NCBI GenBank assembly: GCA_016929905.1
Contig: JAFGHX010000309.1
Span: 1 to 60,748 of the forward strand
DNA from: Kiritimatiellia bacterium
Lineage (GTDB): Bacteria > Verrucomicrobiota > Kiritimatiellia > JAFGHX01
DNA length: 60,748 bases
Direction: 5' to 3'
Positions 45,361-54,262 of this stretch are shown piece by piece; the first letter of the stretch is position 1; each line of letters opens with the position of its first letter. The notes under the pieces are model-generated. The model worked only from the letters and a program-made list of their open reading frames with translations, was not told the origin of the DNA and made no database searches. The translations under genes and the position numbers were made by a program.

Positions 45361-46704
45361 ATGCATCTGACGCATCATTCGAGTGTCGTCACGCAAGCGG
45401 GTGGCGGGGCGCGCCGTTCGGCGGCGGGGCTGCCGGCCATGATTCTGCCGATGTTGGGCATCGGCGTCCTGTTGTCGGCGCCGGTCGCCCTCGCGCGGGA
45501 ATACATCGTGGCCGGCGACGGCGACGATGCGAACCCGGGCACGCAACAACGGCCGCTGCGTACGGTGCAGAAGGCCGCCGATCTCGCCCGGGCAGGGGAC
45601 ACCGTTCTGGTGCGTGCGGGCGTCTACGAGGACGGCGATGTGACGCTCACGTATGCGCGCGAGAGCGACGGGCCGCCGATCATGGCCAGCAAGAAGAACG
45701 ACGTTCTGCGCTTCAGGCATTCCGGCATGCCGGACCGGCCCATTGTCCTGCGCAATTACCCGGGCGAATGTCCCGTGCTCGAAGGCCGCGTCGTCCTCAG
45801 CGCGGAGAAGAAAGACGGCAAAGTGCAGAAGATCAGTTGGATCCGCATCGAAGGGCTCGAGATCCGGCACGGCCACGATGGGATCAAGATGTACAACGGC
45901 TACCACATCGTGATCCGGAACACCTACATTCACGACACGTGGAACCAGGGCATTCTCGGCAACGGGCAATATATCCGTGTCGAGGGCAACCTCATCGCAC
46001 GCATCGGCCGGCGCCACGTGGTCCTGGATTGGGCCGAGCGCAGGAAGCACCGTAAAGAGGACAATGCGGACCACGGCATCTACGGCGACGGCTGGTACTG
46101 GACCGTCGTCAACAACGTCATCATGCAGACCGATTGGAACGGGATCGTGGTCGCCGCCTATGACTACGAGGGCAACGAACACAAATACACCGAACCGCGC
46201 GACGCCGAAGCGAGCAGGTGGCTGATCGCCCACAACACCTTCGCCTACTGCAACGACTCCGGGATCACCATGCGTCAGGCGTCCTCCCGCTACGAGGGCG
46301 GACATCACCACGTGATCCAGAACAACATCTTCTACAACAACGCCAGGCGGCCGGGCAGCTCTTACGGCCACGGAGTCTATTTCTACGAGAACGAGGGCAC
46401 CGGCAATATCGTCCGCAACAATCTGTTCTTCGCGCCGGACAGGAAAGGCACAATCGTCGGCGGGAAGAACCGCTACACGGCGACCGACAACATCGAGGGG
46501 AAAGAACCCCTGTTCGTGAATCCCCAGGAGTCGGACTTCCGGCCCAGGGCCGGCAGCCCCGCGATCGACACCGCCACCCGCGACGTTCCGGCCGATCGCG
46601 GCTGCGGGCCGGAGCCGGTCACGAACGATCGGGCCGGCAATCCGCGCCCCTGCGGCCGGGGCGCGGATATCGGCGCCTACGAGTTCGTGGGGACGCCGAG
46701 ATGA
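45361..46704 (+). CDS. Secreted right-handed parallel beta-helix protein
   Basis: 447 aa. Signal peptide (ILPMLGIGVLLSAPVALA), then the DUF1565/beta-helix entry motif EYIVAGDGDDANPGTQQRPLRTVQKAADLARAGDTVLVRAGVYED. Many short coils follow (GLEIRHGHDGIKMYNGYHIVIRNTYIHD, VNNVIMQTDWNGIVVAAYD, HNTFAYCNDSGITM), ending ADIGAYEFVG. Such proteins bind or cleave polysaccharides (pectate-lyase-like). GGAGGAG precedes the ATG. The stop overlaps the start of the next beta-helix gene. Confidence 0.88.
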   Translation: MHLTHHSSVVTQAGGGARRSAAGLPAMILPMLGIGVLLSAPVALAREYIVAGDGDDANPGTQQRPLRTVQKAADLARAGDTVLVRAGVYEDGDVTLTYARESDGPPIMASKKNDVLRFRHSGMPDRPIVLRNYPGECPVLEGRVVLSAEKKDGKVQKISWIRIEGLEIRHGHDGIKMYNGYHIVIRNTYIHDTWNQGILGNGQYIRVEGNLIARIGRRHVVLDWAERRKHRKEDNADHGIYGDGWYWTVVNNVIMQTDWNGIVVAAYDYEGNEHKYTEPRDAEASRWLIAHNTFAYCNDSGITMRQASSRYEGGHHHVIQNNIFYNNARRPGSSYGHGVYFYENEGTGNIVRNNLFFAPDRKGTIVGGKNRYTATDNIEGKEPLFVNPQESDFRPRAGSPAIDTATRDVPADRGCGPEPVTNDRAGNPRPCGRGADIGAYEFVGTPR

Positions 46705-47669
46705 TAGGGAGACGCATCAGAATGGAACCACGACAGCTGTCTACACTCGCACGGCTGGCCGTAGCCGCGGTCTTCGCCGCGGGCGCCAGCCGGGCCGCCG
46801 ACATTCGTCTCACGCCCACGCACCACGACGTCGCCGGCGCCATTGCCGCCGCCAAGCCGGGCGACACCCTTGTCCTGGCCGGCGGCCGGTACGAAGGCGG
46901 CTGGAAACTGCCCAGTGGAACGACAGACAGCCCCATCATCCTCAAGGCCGAATGCGCGGGACACGTCTTCATCGGTAAATCGCCCGAGGCCGCCGGGTTC
47001 CAACCGGCACCGGGCTTGCGCTATACCTATGTGACCGACTGCGCCGAATGGCCGTACCGGATCTTCGAGTTGGACGAGAAAAAGGTGCTTCGGCACATGG
47101 CCAGTATCGTCGACGCCGAAACCGTGATCGGGTCTTACCATTTCGACGCGACACACAAGAAACTCTATCTGCACCCCAGTTACGGGGATCCCCCGGCAAA
47201 ACGCCGTTACGTGATCCTCAACAAGAGCACCGGCCTGAAATCCGGCAGCCACAATGTGATCGACGGCCTGGCGATGACCGGATTCGGGGAGGCCGCCATC
47301 GAAATCCGGGACCGGTCGAACGTGACCGTACGGAACTGCTTCCTCCATTTGAACGGGTACGGAGTGTCCGTCGTTGCTTCCAGCAAGATTCACATCCATC
47401 ACAACCGCCTGCACAGCAATCGGCCGCCGTACGTGGAGGGCGCCCAGATCCATCTGGGCGGGAAGATCAGTGAAGCGGTCGTGGAGCACAATCTTGTGCT
47501 GAACACGACCAGACAGGAAAGCATCCGCGCGTATGCCGGGGATTTTGACGGGATCGTCTTCCGCAACAACATCGGCGACGCCGCGATCTACTCATCACAA
47601 CGGCGGCGCCGGAATCGCCGCTGCCGATGTCCGCAATCTGGTGCTCGAGCATATGACCCTGTGCCATAA
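46701..47669 (+). CDS. Beta-helix protein, N-terminal part of a frameshifted gene
   Basis: 322 codons. Signal peptide (LARLAVAAVFAAGASRA), then a parallel beta-helix (DVAGAIAAAKPGDTLVLAGGRYEGG, NVIDGLAMTGFGEAAIEIRDRSNVTVRNCFLHLNGYGVSV). The sequence stays family-like to RNNIGDAAIY and then turns Arg-rich (SSQRRRRNRRCRC) before a stop at 47669, while the next frame continues the beta-helix. A single extra base around T47592 explains this. Start overlaps the previous stop (ATGA); ATG 46722 is an alternative. Confidence 0.75.
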   Translation: MIGRRIRMEPRQLSTLARLAVAAVFAAGASRAADIRLTPTHHDVAGAIAAAKPGDTLVLAGGRYEGGWKLPSGTTDSPIILKAECAGHVFIGKSPEAAGFQPAPGLRYTYVTDCAEWPYRIFELDEKKVLRHMASIVDAETVIGSYHFDATHKKLYLHPSYGDPPAKRRYVILNKSTGLKSGSHNVIDGLAMTGFGEAAIEIRDRSNVTVRNCFLHLNGYGVSVVASSKIHIHHNRLHSNRPPYVEGAQIHLGGKISEAVVEHNLVLNTTRQESIRAYAGDFDGIVFRNNIGDAAIYSSQRRRRNRRCRCPQSGARAYDPVP

Positions 47670-49377
47670 CGGCACGGAAGGCCTCACACTCCAAGGATGT
47701 ACGGGCGTAGAGCTCGTCTCCTCAATCGTAGCGGACAACCGGCAACGGCAAGTGGCGATCCTCGGCTCGCCGACCGGAACCTACGGGGATTTCAACGTCT
47801 TCCACGGCACCATCCACGAGCGCGCGCACTCGCTTGCCAAATGGCAGGAGCTGACGGGCAGCGACGCACAATCGCTTTACGCAGAGCCGGATTTCGTTGA
47901 CGTGCGAAACGGCGATTTCCGCCTGGTATCTGCCAGCAGCCTGCGCACGGCCGGGCGCTACGGTGAGTGCGCCGGGGCGCAGGCGGTCGCCCGCAGCCGC
48001 GAACGCGCACGGGAGACTATCGAGCATGTGGAAGTCGTCTCAACCACGCCGACCACCGCGAACCTGGTCTGGTGGACGCCGCGCCGCATGGAGGGGACGG
48101 CCGTGGAGTGGGGGCCGACCGCGCGCTACGGAAATCGGTACGACCAGTCCGAGCGGGGCACGGGGGAATATGAAACGCTGCATGCCGTCACGCTCATGGG
48201 CCTGAAACCGGGCCAGACTTATCAGTACAGGGTGGGTTGCCGCGAGAGATGGACGGAAGGCAATCCCTTCGTATGGGACGAGACGCGCACCTTCACGACG
48301 GCCTCCGGCCAACCGCCGGGCAGGCGCCTGTACGTCTCGCTCAAGGGCGATGATCGCAACAACGGCTTGAGTCCCGAAACCGCGTGGGGCACGTTGCACC
48401 ACGCATCACGCGTCGCACACGCCGGGGATACCGTCACGATCGCGCCCGGCCGATATGAGGAGCTGCTGCGTCCGCTTCAGAGCGGAACGGATGAGCAACA
48501 CCGGATCACGTATCGCGCCGATAGGCCCTTGAGCGTGTTTCTCTCCGGCGGCTTTGTCCTCCGTGGCGGCGATACGGTTCGTGACGGACGGCCCCACTGC
48601 GTCCAACTGCACGGCAAAGCGTTCATCACGCTGGAGAATCTCGTGTTCACGGAGGTCGACGCTCACGATTACGGAGGCTACCGCGGCGGGTCCGGATACG
48701 GGGGGCTGGTCCGGCTCAGCGGCAGCGCGGGCATCGAAATCAAGAACGGCGTGTTCGACGGGCGCTACCGCTGGTGCACCGGCCTGGTTGGCTTCCATGC
48801 CGGCAAGATGCCGGGCCTGTCCCAAGACGTGCCCGCGGCGACCATTACCGACTCGGCCTTCCTCTCCTGCTGGTACGCGGTGAAAGGCTGCAGCACGGGG
48901 CCGCTGGTCTTCCGCAACGACGTGTTCTTCTGGAATCTGCAGGGCGTCCTCGGGCCGTACGGCGGCGAGGGAAAATGGGTCGTGCGCAACTGCGTCTTGG
49001 AGGAAATCGCAAAGGAAGACTACGCGCTCATCAAAGGTAACGCGAAGATACTCGATTCCGATTACAACCTCGTCTACGCCAACCCCGACAGTGCCATATA
49101 CCCCGATCGCTGGATGTTCGGGCACGGGACAAACCGGGTGAGCCTCAAGGGTTGGCAGGAGCAATACGGCCAGGACCGACACAGCCGGCTGGGCGGGCCG
49201 GGCTATCCGGCGAGCCATCGGCTGAACATCAGCAAACGCCTTCCGTCGAAAGATCGAGCGCCCAAAGATCGGCCGATCCGGATTGAGGATTTCGTGCCCG
49301 CGGCGGACTCCCCGTGTCGCGGCGCGGGAGAGAACGGCGAAGACGTCGGCGTGCGGTGGGAGACATGGCTGAGATGA
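47533..49377 (+). CDS. Beta-helix/fibronectin-like protein, C-terminal part of the frameshifted gene
   Basis: Homologous sequence begins at about 47593 (HHNGGAGIAAADVRNLVLEHMTLCHNGTEG), directly continuing the upstream frame. Then comes a fibronectin III/purple-acid-phosphatase-N-like domain (STTPTTANLVWWTPRR...LKPGQTYQYRVGCRE...TRTFTTA). A second beta-helix follows (LYVSLKGDDRNNGLSPETAWGTLHHASRVAHAGDTVTIAPGRYEEL), a repeat of the N-terminal motif. Together with the upstream part the intact protein would have about 890 residues and two beta-helices. It has no signal peptide or convincing start of its own. Confidence 0.75.
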   Translation: MPGILTGSSSATTSATPRSTHHNGGAGIAAADVRNLVLEHMTLCHNGTEGLTLQGCTGVELVSSIVADNRQRQVAILGSPTGTYGDFNVFHGTIHERAHSLAKWQELTGSDAQSLYAEPDFVDVRNGDFRLVSASSLRTAGRYGECAGAQAVARSRERARETIEHVEVVSTTPTTANLVWWTPRRMEGTAVEWGPTARYGNRYDQSERGTGEYETLHAVTLMGLKPGQTYQYRVGCRERWTEGNPFVWDETRTFTTASGQPPGRRLYVSLKGDDRNNGLSPETAWGTLHHASRVAHAGDTVTIAPGRYEELLRPLQSGTDEQHRITYRADRPLSVFLSGGFVLRGGDTVRDGRPHCVQLHGKAFITLENLVFTEVDAHDYGGYRGGSGYGGLVRLSGSAGIEIKNGVFDGRYRWCTGLVGFHAGKMPGLSQDVPAATITDSAFLSCWYAVKGCSTGPLVFRNDVFFWNLQGVLGPYGGEGKWVVRNCVLEEIAKEDYALIKGNAKILDSDYNLVYANPDSAIYPDRWMFGHGTNRVSLKGWQEQYGQDRHSRLGGPGYPASHRLNISKRLPSKDRAPKDRPIRIEDFVPAADSPCRGAGENGEDVGVRWETWLR

Positions 49378-49437
49378 CGTCAAGCTCGCGTTTGGCTGCC
49401 TTTATAGGCGCCGTCGGTTGGTCGGCCCGTCCGTAGA

Positions 49438-49488
49438 GTAGGCCGGGCGTCCCCGCCCGGCCATGGGCGGCCGGGACGGCCGCCCTAC
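49438..49488. repeat. Pair of facing GTAG-headed REP hairpins (BIME-like)
   Basis: GTAG + GCCGGGCG-TCCC-CGCCCGGC (49438-49461) faces an inverted partner GGCGGCCG-GGA-CGGCCGCC + CTAC (49466-49488). The first is nearly identical to the hairpin at 1000-1023. The pair lies between the convergent beta-helix and xylanase genes. Confidence 0.85.
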
Positions 49489-49546
49489 CCAGGGAAGGCG
49501 TTCGAGGCGCGTTACGCGTTCGTGCCCTCCGTGCGGGACCGCATCC

Positions 49547-52228
49547 TTATTCCAGCCACACGCGGGCGCGATAACACGCGTCGCCGTCGGCGGGGACAGG
49601 TGTGCAGGAGACGGTCTGGCCGGCGCCCGCGATGTCCGCGTAACCGGGCACCGCCGTCCAGATGCCCGCCACCGGATCGGCCCGGCTTTCCAGCGCGTAG
49701 TGGCGGGTGTATCCGCTGTAGCCCGTGCCCACGGCCGCGATCGTCGGGAACGAAACGGACAACTGGGCGCCGGAACGCGTCAGGTCGACGGCAAAGCAGC
49801 TTGTGCCGGCGGACGGATCCGTGCCGGCGATGAACTCCGCCATGTCCGACTGGCCGTCCGCATCCGCGTCATCGTCCGCGTGCGCGCCTGTCCCGCCCAG
49901 ATGCTCCTGTTCCCACGCGTCGGGCATGCCGTCCCGATCCGTGTCTGCCGCCGGGCTGAAATCGCTTCCCTCGACAACCGACAACGCCAGATCCATCAAC
50001 AGATCGCCGCTCGTCAGGGACCTGTTGAAGACTTGTACGGCAATCACGTTAGTTCTCTCCAATTCCGGCAGAGAGCGGCCCGCCCATGTGGCAGACCACG
50101 AGGCATGCTGGTTGCTCGCCGAGAGCGAGTCGTAAGGCAGAAACCTGCCGGGACTGCCCGCCACGTTCACACGCGCCACTTCTTCGGCGTTGATCCACAC
50201 GATGAACCCGTCGTCATAGTCCACATCAAGCGTCAGCGCGCTCACGAGTGTCGGACTGCTGATGTCGAACGCGCGCCGGAGGAAGACGGAGGAGTAGCTC
50301 GTGGCCATATCGGCCAGTTCCGTGCCGTTGCTCCATGCGTAATAGGCGCTGTAGCCGATCGGCGATGGGCCCGCGTCCCAGAAGGAATCATCGAAGCCCC
50401 GCCGCCGCCATGCGGTTGCCGGGGTCGAGGCCTCAACCGTGCCCTTTCGGTACCGCCATTGCGCGCCTCTGTTCACCTTGATCACGGGCGCTCGCTCCGG
50501 CAGCGTCTCCAGGGTCAGTTCCATGTCCATGACAAGGTCGCTGCTGTTGCCGGTCACCTGGTGCACCTCCACCGCCAGGACGTTCACTCCAGGGGTCAAG
50601 GCGTTCTCGTGTGCGGTCAGGTCGATTTCCTCGTAGGCCCCGCTTTCATGGTCCAAGGCCCAGGTCCCGTATGCAACCGTGCCTGTTGGCATAGACTGGC
50701 GGGCGACTTCCTGACCGTTGAGGTATGCGACAAATCCGTCGTCGTAGTTGGCGTACAGGGTCAGCCCCGCCACCCGTGCCGATTCGTTGCTCAGCGCGAA
50801 GCTGACACGGAAATACGTCGTGATACGCTTGTTGGCGGGGTCTGAACCGTAGGAGAGCGCTGTGTCAATGTACGATTCGCCGTACCCGAGTATTCCCGAG
50901 CCTGCGCTCCAGCCGGTGTCGTCGAAAGTACTCCCGCGCCAGGCCGTTCCCAGGTCGAGCCCGGTGTCATTGTATTTCCACGTCGATTGGCTCGGAACCA
51001 GCACGATCGGCGGCTCGCCAAGCGTGGTGGCGGCGGCCGTGCCGGAACAGGCACCGAAGCCTGCGGCGTTGTAGGCCCAGACCTGGTAGTAGGACTTCGT
51101 GCCCTGCCGCAGCCCCGTATCACTGTAGCGGCTTGTGTCGGGGCCGAGCGTCGTGCTCACCCAGTTGCTCGTGCCGCTCTGCCGCCGTTCCACCACAAAA
51201 GACGCCTCGTTCGTGCTGTTGTCGGTCCAACTCAGATCGATCTGCGTCGTAGAGATCGGCGTTGCCGACAGATCGGCTGGCGCCGCCGGAACCGGATCGG
51301 GATCCGGATTGTCGGCGACGTAGTCCTTGAGCCACGTCAGAGCAGGGCGCCAGCTGCCGTCACGGCGCACGAGGTAGGCATCGGTGCGCCAGATGGCTCC
51401 CTCCAAATACCCCCACAATGTGACGCCTCGCACCGACGGATGCGCCCAGAGAGCGGGGAATACCTTCTGATACAGGGCAAGTTGCGTGCCGTCCGACGGG
51501 CTGGAGATGTCGAGCTCGCTGATGTAGATGGGCAACCCTGCGGCCGCCACGTCGCTTAGACGCCTGGCCAGATCGGCCGCACTTACTCCTTCCAGCCAGT
51601 GGCCTTGCAGCCCAATCGCGTCGACCAAGCCTCGGTCCTTCAGCAGATTGACGATGGCAAGGAACGCCGTTTTGCGTGAGTCTGACCTGAGCACCGTATG
51701 CTCGTTAAGGACCAGCGTCGCGTTTGGCGCGAATTCCCTGGCCCTTTCATAGCACCAGATGACCCAATCCCAGCCCGTCGTGCCGGCCCCGCCCAATGCC
51801 GCCCGGCGGGAGAACGGCTGGCTGATCGGTTCGTTCACGACATCGATCATATCCACCTGGTCGCCGTACCGGCTCATATACCGGCCCATCCAGTTCGTAA
51901 CCGCGGTGCGCACCTCTGAATCGCTTAGGTCGGCAATCCAGCTCGGTTCCTGCATGCCCCACACGAAACAATGCTGCTTGACGGGGAACGAGTGGGTGGC
52001 GGCAAACTCATACATCGCATCCAGCGGCCCCCACTTGAAGTTGCCCTGCTGGGGTTCGGCAGGCCCCCATTTCCCATGATTCTCACACGTGAGCTGGTTC
52101 CAGATCCGCGCATAGTCATCCGGCGCCCAGCCCTGCCAGATGTTCCCCAGGAACCTAGGTTCACTTGCTCCGCTTGCAGCTGAAACCATGGCGACCCCCA
52201 GAAGAATCGTGACGAGGTTGGCTTTCAT
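49547..52228 (-). CDS. Secreted GH10 endo-beta-1,4-xylanase, multidomain
   Basis: 893 aa. Signal peptide (LVTILLGVAMVSAASGA). GH10 catalytic domain at ~25-330 with ENHGKWGPAEP and CFVWG, acid/base E133 in DVVNEP and nucleophile E238 in PIYISELDIS, so both catalytic glutamates are present. Next is a fibronectin III domain (~338-415), two related galactose-binding/CBM-like domains (both with FDDxxWxxGxxxxGY and a later VDYDDGF/ANYDDGFVAYLN motif), and a calcium-type DTDRDGMPDAWEQEHLG segment. It cleaves xylan outside the cell. GAGGAGG precedes ATG. It lies 69 nt downstream of the anti-sigma/pseudo-GH10 gene in the same direction. Confidence 0.93.
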   Translation of the reverse strand: MKANLVTILLGVAMVSAASGASEPRFLGNIWQGWAPDDYARIWNQLTCENHGKWGPAEPQQGNFKWGPLDAMYEFAATHSFPVKQHCFVWGMQEPSWIADLSDSEVRTAVTNWMGRYMSRYGDQVDMIDVVNEPISQPFSRRAALGGAGTTGWDWVIWCYERAREFAPNATLVLNEHTVLRSDSRKTAFLAIVNLLKDRGLVDAIGLQGHWLEGVSAADLARRLSDVAAAGLPIYISELDISSPSDGTQLALYQKVFPALWAHPSVRGVTLWGYLEGAIWRTDAYLVRRDGSWRPALTWLKDYVADNPDPDPVPAAPADLSATPISTTQIDLSWTDNSTNEASFVVERRQSGTSNWVSTTLGPDTSRYSDTGLRQGTKSYYQVWAYNAAGFGACSGTAAATTLGEPPIVLVPSQSTWKYNDTGLDLGTAWRGSTFDDTGWSAGSGILGYGESYIDTALSYGSDPANKRITTYFRVSFALSNESARVAGLTLYANYDDGFVAYLNGQEVARQSMPTGTVAYGTWALDHESGAYEEIDLTAHENALTPGVNVLAVEVHQVTGNSSDLVMDMELTLETLPERAPVIKVNRGAQWRYRKGTVEASTPATAWRRRGFDDSFWDAGPSPIGYSAYYAWSNGTELADMATSYSSVFLRRAFDISSPTLVSALTLDVDYDDGFIVWINAEEVARVNVAGSPGRFLPYDSLSASNQHASWSATWAGRSLPELERTNVIAVQVFNRSLTSGDLLMDLALSVVEGSDFSPAADTDRDGMPDAWEQEHLGGTGAHADDDADADGQSDMAEFIAGTDPSAGTSCFAVDLTRSGAQLSVSFPTIAAVGTGYSGYTRHYALESRADPVAGIWTAVPGYADIAGAGQTVSCTPVPADGDACYRARVWLE

Positions 52229-52297
52229 TTGTCTTCCTCCTCGCGGCCGCGAGATCGCGGTCCTTGTTTCTGATTTCACGATCGGCAGACTGCCGGA

Positions 52298-54262
52298 TCA
52301 CGGCCTGCGCACCTTGTTGTCGGCTCTGCCTGCCGTCAGCCGCTGCCGCAGCGCATCGTAGGCGGGTTTTGGCTTGTACGACGCATCCAGCACCAGCGCC
52401 TGTCCCCAACCGGGATAGTAGGTGGGGATCCACGAGTGTTTGTCCGTGAATCCCCACATCCCCAATTCCTTGCACGCGGGTTCGGTCAGGCAGAGGTCCA
52501 TGACCGCCCGGTAGATTTCGGCCTGGCGGACCAGGTCGGCCTCAGAGACCGGCTCGCGCAGCCTCACGTCCATCTGCGTCACGTACACGTCCAGTCCCAG
52601 TGCGGCGAAGCGCGCGATATTGTCGGCAAAAGGCCGAGGATGCATGTTTTGCGGACGCACATGCACGTGGAATCCGACTCCATGGATTGGGACGCCCTCT
52701 CGCAGAAGATCCCTGACCAGCGCGTAGAATGCTTCAGCCTTCGGCGTACCGGCATCCTCGGCATCGTGGTCGTTGCAGATCAACCGGGCGTGCGGATCGG
52801 CCTCATGCGCAAAATGAAATGCCATTGCGATATGGTCGGGCCCGATCCGCTTGTGCCAGACCGTTTGGGCCCGCTCGCCGCTGCCGGCCAGCGCGTTGTT
52901 CGTCACGTCCCACACGGCAACCTTCCCTCTGTAACGGCCCACAACGGTGTGAATATGCCGGCGCAGGATATCGATCATCTCGTTCCGGGTGAACCGGCCG
53001 GACGTCAGCCATTTCGGGTTCTGGTCCCGCATGACCAGCGCATGACCGTGCACGGTCATGCCGTTGGCCTGCGCAAAATTCACGATAGAGTCGGGCCCGC
53101 GGAAATCGAAGCGATCACGCTGTGGATGAATGAATTCCCATTTCATCTCGTTTTCAGGCGTCACGACATTGAACTCGCGCGCGACGGCCGCCCTGTATGC
53201 GGGGTCGTTCGTCAGCAGTTCATAGCCGACGCTCGTCCCGATCCGGATGCCGAGTTCGGCGGCGAAATCGCGCAGGCCACCCGTTCGAGTGGCTGTTCCG
53301 GCACCGGTCCTTTGGATCGCTTCCGCCTTCAGGTCCACCCCCTGCCGGACCTCCACATAGTGCGCGGCGGACACCCGTACGGAGGCGCCATCGCATTTGC
53401 GCGTGACGAAGACCGTACCGGTCATCACCTCCACACGCGTGCTTCTCTGCTCGGCCAGCAGCATCAGGCGTGTGCCCACCACCTTTGCAGTGGCGATCGG
53501 CGTCACGAATACCATCGGCCGGGCTTCCGGCTGCCGAGCCACCGTCGCCTCAATTCGACCCGCGGTCAGATTGATCCGTTTGCCCGTAGCCTCGTGCAGG
53601 CTGAGCCGGGTCGTCGAGGCAATATCCAGCCGCGTGGCCTCGCCCGGATACAGCAAACTCGCCCGCGCGCCGCCGGCCGTCTGGATTTCATCACCCCGCA
53701 GCAGGGCCGTGTCCTGTCCCGCCGCCATGACCCTGTCACCCCTCCGGATCACCACCTCCCCAGTTGCCGAAAGCCGCGCGTACGGGCTCGCTCTTCGGCT
53801 GAACAGGGAGGGACGGTTGCTGTGCAGATAGAACCCGACAATGACCGCCACGGAGGCGGCCGCGGCCAGCCACAGAATCGGCGCACGACGACTTCGGATC
53901 GGCGCGACGACCGGTCGACGTACACGACGGCCCCGCGTGCGATGCGTCCGCACGAATCGTCCGGGCTTGGCTGTGACACCATGCCGACCCGGCCCGGGCC
54001 GAGTTTGTATCCGGGCAAGATGCGTCGCGCCGCCGGTTTCTGTCGCTGCGCGGAGCATCTCGTGCACGGCGTGCGCCGTGAAATCACGCACTTCGTAGAT
54101 CTCCGCCAGCAACATCGACAAATCCAACTCGCGCGCCAGTAACCGGGCGGCGCGAGGGTCCGTCCCGATCAGAGCGAGAAGGGCGGCCCGGCCCGCAGTA
54201 TCGAGGGTGCCCTCCAGATACTGTTCGACAAGGTCACAGAGCTCTCGGTTCACTCTGTCCAT
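52298..54262 (-). CDS. FecR-type anti-sigma factor fused to a catalytically dead GH10 domain (putative xylan sensor)
   Basis: 654 aa. Residues 1-75: cytoplasmic anti-sigma-like helices (LCDLVEQYLEGTLDTAGRAALLALIGTDP). About 127-147: one membrane helix (APILWLAAAASVAVIVGFYL). About 165-305: FecR domain (GEVVIRRGDRV, LTAGRIEATVARQ, TPIATAKVVGTRLML, VEVMTGTVFVTR). About 330-650: clear GH10 fold (FNVVTPENEMKWEFIHP, NFAQANGMTVHGHALV, WGFTDKHSWIPTYYPGWG). The acid/base Glu is Asn456 (WDVTNNAL, codon AAC at 52897-52895), the nucleophile Glu is Gln563 (VTQMDV, codon CAG at 52576-52574), and LVWH is LVMR. So it should bind but not cut xylan. The start overlaps the sigma gene by 13 bp. Confidence 0.9.
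   Translation of the reverse strand: MDRVNRELCDLVEQYLEGTLDTAGRAALLALIGTDPRAARLLARELDLSMLLAEIYEVRDFTAHAVHEMLRAATETGGATHLARIQTRPGPGRHGVTAKPGRFVRTHRTRGRRVRRPVVAPIRSRRAPILWLAAAASVAVIVGFYLHSNRPSLFSRRASPYARLSATGEVVIRRGDRVMAAGQDTALLRGDEIQTAGGARASLLYPGEATRLDIASTTRLSLHEATGKRINLTAGRIEATVARQPEARPMVFVTPIATAKVVGTRLMLLAEQRSTRVEVMTGTVFVTRKCDGASVRVSAAHYVEVRQGVDLKAEAIQRTGAGTATRTGGLRDFAAELGIRIGTSVGYELLTNDPAYRAAVAREFNVVTPENEMKWEFIHPQRDRFDFRGPDSIVNFAQANGMTVHGHALVMRDQNPKWLTSGRFTRNEMIDILRRHIHTVVGRYRGKVAVWDVTNNALAGSGERAQTVWHKRIGPDHIAMAFHFAHEADPHARLICNDHDAEDAGTPKAEAFYALVRDLLREGVPIHGVGFHVHVRPQNMHPRPFADNIARFAALGLDVYVTQMDVRLREPVSEADLVRQAEIYRAVMDLCLTEPACKELGMWGFTDKHSWIPTYYPGWGQALVLDASYKPKPAYDALRQRLTAGRADNKVRRP

Noticed and set aside
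52436..54142. 568-codon plus-strand frame opposite the FecR-GH10 gene
   Set aside because: No recognisable domain, while the minus strand has clear FecR and GH10 motifs.
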